A stretch of DNA of 64,000 nucleotides from Bradyrhizobium sp. Arg816 (lineage in GTDB: Bacteria > Pseudomonadota > Alphaproteobacteria > Rhizobiales > Xanthobacteraceae), in contig NZ_JAPRAQ010000002.1 of the NCBI RefSeq assembly GCF_029989365.1, positions 620,001 through 684,000 on the forward strand, read 5' to 3'. How positions within the stretch are numbered: the first letter of the stretch is position 1; the number at the start of each line of letters is the position of its first letter. The translations under genes and the position numbers were made by a program. Shown piece by piece: positions 61,211 through 64,000 of the stretch. The notes beneath the pieces are model-generated. The model was not told the origin of the DNA. It worked only from the letters and a program-made list of their open reading frames with translations, and did no database searches.

Positions 61211-62335
61211 GTGTTGGACAACGGTGAGGCCTATCCTTCCGACGATCGGACTGCCGCACTCCCATTGACGCCCGACTGGATGGAGCGCGCATCGGTGCCT
61301 GAAGCGAACGACCCCAAGGCTGACGAACCCAAGCCTGACGACCCCAAGCCTGAGGCCTACAAGCCTGAGGCCCACAAGCCTGAGGCCCACAAGCCTGATG
61401 CCGCCAAGCCGGACGAGGTGCGCGCCGATGGCGGGCTGGCGCGGGCCTATGACCAGATCAAGAGCGCAGAGCAGGACCTTGCGCGGCTGGACCGGCTGGT
61501 TTCCGGAATGGAACGCGGCAGCGAAGGCCCGCGGGCCCCGCAAGCCAGCGCCGGTGCGAAGGCAGCCGAGACTCCCAGGGACGCAGCGCCGTCACCGGAT
61601 AGCAGGGGTCGCAATCAAGGCCTGAAGGGAGATCGGACCATGCTGCGTGCCTTGGTTGGCCTCGTGCTGGCGATCGGCCTTCTCGGTGCCGCCTTTGCTT
61701 CGCAATATCGCGATGAGGCCAAATCGATCATGGCGCGATGGGCTCCGCAGGCCGTGAGCGAACCCCGGCGAGCGTCCGCGGTCGAAAGTCCGGCGCAGCC
61801 GCCGGCCGTGCAACTGGCTGCTGCGGATGAGCCTGGTTCGTTGCCCGCACCGCCGCTCGGCAAGGAAACGGAAAGCGCTCCAAAACCTGACGCTGCAAGA
61901 CCTGACGCGCCAAGAACGGGCGCCACGGCGCCTGACCAGTCATCGTCCGATCTCGCGCAATCGCTCAAGACCATCACGAGCGAGCTTGCGAGCATCAACG
62001 GAAAGCTCGAGCAACTGAAAAGCCGCAACGAGCAGGCGCTGCGCGAGCAGGCCGACACCATTCAACGGCTCAAGGCGGCGCAGGAGAAGGATGCGGCGGA
62101 CAATGCGCGCCTCGCCGCACAGGTCCAGGCGCTGCAAACGCAACCGACGACGTCATCCGCGCCCGCACCCGCGAAACCCGCCGTGCGGAGCGTGACGAGC
62201 AACGAGACGGCGGCGCCCGCACGGCCGCACGTGCAAGCGGCCGCACCTCGGCGGCCCAGGCCTCCGCCACGAGGACCCTGGATGCCCCCGCCCTATATGG
62301 GCGACCCCTACGGATACGGCGATCCGGATTGGTGA
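61211..62335 (+). CDS. Membrane-anchored coiled-coil protein with Lys-Pro repeats, unknown
   Basis: 374 residues, start GTG at 61211 or ATG at 61280; no clear ribosome site decides. Layout: Pro/Lys/Glu-rich N-terminal repeats (KPEAYKPEAHKPEAHKPDA), a short coiled coil (IKSAEQDLARLDRLVSGME), one TM helix at about 144-166 (MLRALVGLVLAIGLLGAAF), a Pro/Ala linker, a longer coiled coil (SSSDLAQSLKTITSELASINGKLEQLK...), and a Pro/Arg C-terminus ending GDPYGYGDPDW. The topology suggests cytoplasmic N-terminus and periplasmic coiled coil. Proteins like this are annotated as hypothetical in Bradyrhizobium; no function is offered. Confidence 0.72.
   Translation: MLDNGEAYPSDDRTAALPLTPDWMERASVPEANDPKADEPKPDDPKPEAYKPEAHKPEAHKPDAAKPDEVRADGGLARAYDQIKSAEQDLARLDRLVSGMERGSEGPRAPQASAGAKAAETPRDAAPSPDSRGRNQGLKGDRTMLRALVGLVLAIGLLGAAFASQYRDEAKSIMARWAPQAVSEPRRASAVESPAQPPAVQLAAADEPGSLPAPPLGKETESAPKPDAARPDAPRTGATAPDQSSSDLAQSLKTITSELASINGKLEQLKSRNEQALREQADTIQRLKAAQEKDAADNARLAAQVQALQTQPTTSSAPAPAKPAVRSVTSNETAAPARPHVQAAAPRRPRPPPRGPWMPPPYMGDPYGYGDPDW
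61331..61405 (+). repeat. 15-bp coding repeats
   Basis: Five head-to-tail 15-base units (AAGCCTGAGGCCCAC core, two units identical) encode KPEAH pentapeptides; the array is flanked by degenerate KPD/KAD units. It lies next to the start and may vary in number between strains. Confidence 0.85.
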
Positions 62336-62498
62336 GCCGTCAGCGTTCTCGGCCACATCTGTGCGAGGTCACGACGGGCCTCGGCATGTCCGGCCACGTC
62401 GCGTCCGCGTCCGCCTTGCGGCGGTTCAGATGACGTCTGGGACTCCGGCAAACGGGCTTGTTTCCCGTCCGTGCGCGATTGGCTTTGAAGCCCAGCCC

Positions 62499-62533
62499 GC
62501 AGGATGGGGGCGCGAGCGCTCACCCCATCCTGC
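62499..62533. terminator. Perfect 11-bp inverted repeat between convergent genes
   Basis: GCAGGATGGGG (62499-62509) and CCCCATCCTGC (62523-62533) pair completely. It lies between the end of the 61211-62335 gene and the end of the minus-strand gene 62555-63058, so it may act as a bidirectional terminator; there is no T-run. Confidence 0.55.
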
Positions 62534-62554
62534 GAACGACGCTCTACGCCCGCC

Positions 62555-63058
62555 TCACCGTACCTCGTACACCGACACTTTCGCGATCTCGGTCGGTTCG
62601 GGCTCTTCCGTCGCAAGCTCCTCGTTGCAGGACTCGCCGACCGAGACGTCCTTCATCCTGCGCTTGACCTCCTCGCACGTCTTGCGGACGTCTTCCGTGA
62701 AGAGCGCGCATTCCTCGATGCGCTTGAAGATCTTCCGCCCCTCGTCGCGATACCCCGCTGCCGTCTCGCGCATGAAGGCAATCGCATCATGGACCTGGAC
62801 TGTCAGCGCCTCGCATTTTCGCGCGGCATCGATCAGCTCGGCGCCCATGGCCTCGATCTCTTTTGCAGCGGACTCATAGTCACGAATGACCGCCTCTGCA
62901 CTGAGCGCGCCCACCCGCGTGACCCCCTCGGTGTGCTCGACGTAATCGGGCAGCGCAATGGAAGCAATCGAGCTTCCCGTGCGCACCGATGCAATGTCGG
63001 CCTCGAGCTGGACCAGGTTTACTCCTTCACGTCTGCGCAATTGTTCAACACTTGCCAT
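62555..63058 (-). CDS. Coiled-coil protein, unknown
   Basis: 167 residues, ATG at 63058 (GGGAGGGTCAATC upstream; an in-frame start at 63073 adds MGGSI). The sequence is almost entirely helical (VIRDYESAAKEIEAMGAELIDA; QVHDAIAFMRETAAGYRDEG; FTEDVRKTCEEVKRRMKDV) with a short acidic tail. No TM or signal. Function unknown. It ends convergently with the preceding gene across a perfect palindrome. Confidence 0.68.
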   Translation of the reverse strand: MASVEQLRRREGVNLVQLEADIASVRTGSSIASIALPDYVEHTEGVTRVGALSAEAVIRDYESAAKEIEAMGAELIDAARKCEALTVQVHDAIAFMRETAAGYRDEGRKIFKRIEECALFTEDVRKTCEEVKRRMKDVSVGESCNEELATEEPEPTEIAKVSVYEVR

Positions 63059-63336
63059 GATTGACCCTCCCAATACGCACCCCGAACCCTAAACGGGACC
63101 GAGTGTATTACGTGGATAAGCGGCCTTACCAATCAGATATGTCGTTGACAGTCGCAACTTTGCCATTTTTGCGCAGTTGCCGCCGTAGCACGCAACGATG
63201 ATGGATGTCATCAGCGCTCAACCTCTCCTGGTTGCGGTTCGCGAAGGTGATAGATTTCGCAGGAATCCCCCCATCAACTTCGCTAGATGATGTATTTCGC
63301 AAGGCCTCAACTCATCCACGCGCTCCCACCAGACCC

Positions 63337-64000
63337 ATGCCTAGGAAAAGCAAGAGCCTCCTCCCCCGCCTTCGCGGCGTCCGGCGAGGCGCGCGGTGGG
63401 CACGAAAGAGGTTCGCGCGCGCACCGCGGGCGGTCCGGATCGCGGGCAGCGTGGCGATCCTGCTTGCGGCCGCAGCGCTTCTGAACATCGTCTATCAATT
63501 GGTCCGCAAGCCGACCGAGCTGTTCGTCTTCGTCGGCAATGCGCTGGACAAGGAGCCGGCCGAGAACTGGCGGCAATACGGGCCGCTGTTCCGAAGCTTT
63601 TCCACCGCGACGATCACGCCCGAATTGCTGGCCGCGCTGGCGCAGGTCGAGAGCTCGGGCAATCCGGTGGCGCGCACCTACTGGCGCTGGCGATTGAGCC
63701 TCAATCCGCTCGCGATCTACCGGCCCGCCTCCAGCGCCGTCGGCCTCTACCAGATGACCGATCCGGCTTATGCCGACGCCGCACGGTTCTGTGTCCGCGG
63801 CAACGCGGTCACGGAGACCGGCTGCGGGTTCACGGGCCTCTACACCCGCGCGATCCCGAGCCACGCCATCGAGCTGGCCTCGGTGTATCTCGACCGCAAC
63901 GTGGCTGATGTTCTCGCCCGCGCGGGCGATGTGAAGGCAAGCGCGCAGCAGAAGCAGGATCTGGCCGCCTTCATCCATCTCTGCGGCGCCGGTCCCGCCA
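63337..64000 (+). CDS. Lytic transglycosylase-like protein, 3' truncated by window end
   Basis: Partial: 221 codons from ATG 63337, open to the right edge. The N-terminus is Arg/Lys-rich (PRKSKSLLPRLRGVRRG), then one TM helix at about 37-53 (AGSVAILLAAAALLNIV). From about residue 95 there is an SLT (lysozyme-like) domain: catalytic Glu in LAALAQVESSGNPVA, then SSAVGLYQMTDPAYADA and later a Cys-bearing segment (CVRGNAVTETGCGF). Such enzymes cut the MurNAc-GlcNAc bond, here probably from the periplasmic side of the inner membrane. No strong ribosome site precedes the ATG; the remaining domains lie outside the window. Confidence 0.82.
   Translation, partial: MPRKSKSLLPRLRGVRRGARWARKRFARAPRAVRIAGSVAILLAAAALLNIVYQLVRKPTELFVFVGNALDKEPAENWRQYGPLFRSFSTATITPELLAALAQVESSGNPVARTYWRWRLSLNPLAIYRPASSAVGLYQMTDPAYADAARFCVRGNAVTETGCGFTGLYTRAIPSHAIELASVYLDRNVADVLARAGDVKASAQQKQDLAAFIHLCGAGPA

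Overview
The window is chromosomal DNA of an alphaproteobacterium in the Bradyrhizobium/Nitrobacteraceae group. The support is high GC with strong third-position GC bias, the gene orders rne-amiC-PBP1A-prfB and aroQ-accB-accC-aat-DUF2155-NDUFA12, proteins of rhizobial type (BA14K, DUF1236, phasin, long class II ribonucleotide reductase), two strong sigma-EcfG (general stress response) promoter matches, and the palindromic intergenic repeats common in Bradyrhizobium. This assignment comes from reading the sequence; no database was searched. No rRNA, tRNA, CRISPR array, insertion sequence or prophage was recognised.

Layout. 0-11 kb, minus strand: two DMT exporters, a beta-hydroxyacid dehydrogenase, prfB with its programmed +1 frameshift, a tandem pair of class A penicillin-binding proteins whose upstream promoter segment is also duplicated, and the amidase amiC. 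11.5-14.7 kb: RNase E with an extremely His/Asp-rich insertion. 14.7-21.4 kb: a catabolic cluster (XRE-cupin regulator, amidase, MFS carrier, DadA-like oxidoreductase), then a divergent MmyB-type regulator and an NAD(P)-epimerase-like gene with a paired-repeat operator between them. 21.4-24.7 kb, minus strand: dctA, bioY and a class I aminotransferase. 24.9-28.2 kb: secreted M48 protease with TPRs, DsbA-like protein and a DUF1236 protein behind a sigma-EcfG promoter.

28.4-42.3 kb: the housekeeping block aroQ-accB-accC ... aat-DUF2155 ... NDUFA12, interrupted twice. The first insertion is a three-gene phosphorelay (CHASE3 kinase, receiver, receiver-HWE/HisKA_2 kinase) with a near-perfect sigma-EcfG promoter. 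The second carries an esterase, an SBF-type carrier, a methyltransferase, a GlxA regulator, an isonitrile-hydratase-like protein and a GST. 42.5-50.8 kb: a Gly-rich BA14K protein, a receiver plus hybrid CHASE3 kinase pair, and a 1487-residue autotransporter whose passenger is a PGRS-like glycine-repeat domain with a periodic beta module. 50.8-56.2 kb: a DMT exporter, a long structured leader with a possible NrdR box, and nrdJ.

56.2-59.2 kb is a lower-GC accessory island: an IrrE/ImmA-type zinc peptidase with a zinc ribbon, a soluble KAP-family P-loop NTPase directly downstream, and a convergent two-TM protein. It is the best candidate here for an undescribed stress or defence module. 59.2-64 kb holds small and lineage-specific genes (a 57-residue membrane protein, a phasin, a TM coiled-coil protein with 15-bp repeats, a coiled-coil protein), several palindromic repeats, and the 5' part of a lytic transglycosylase that runs off the right edge.
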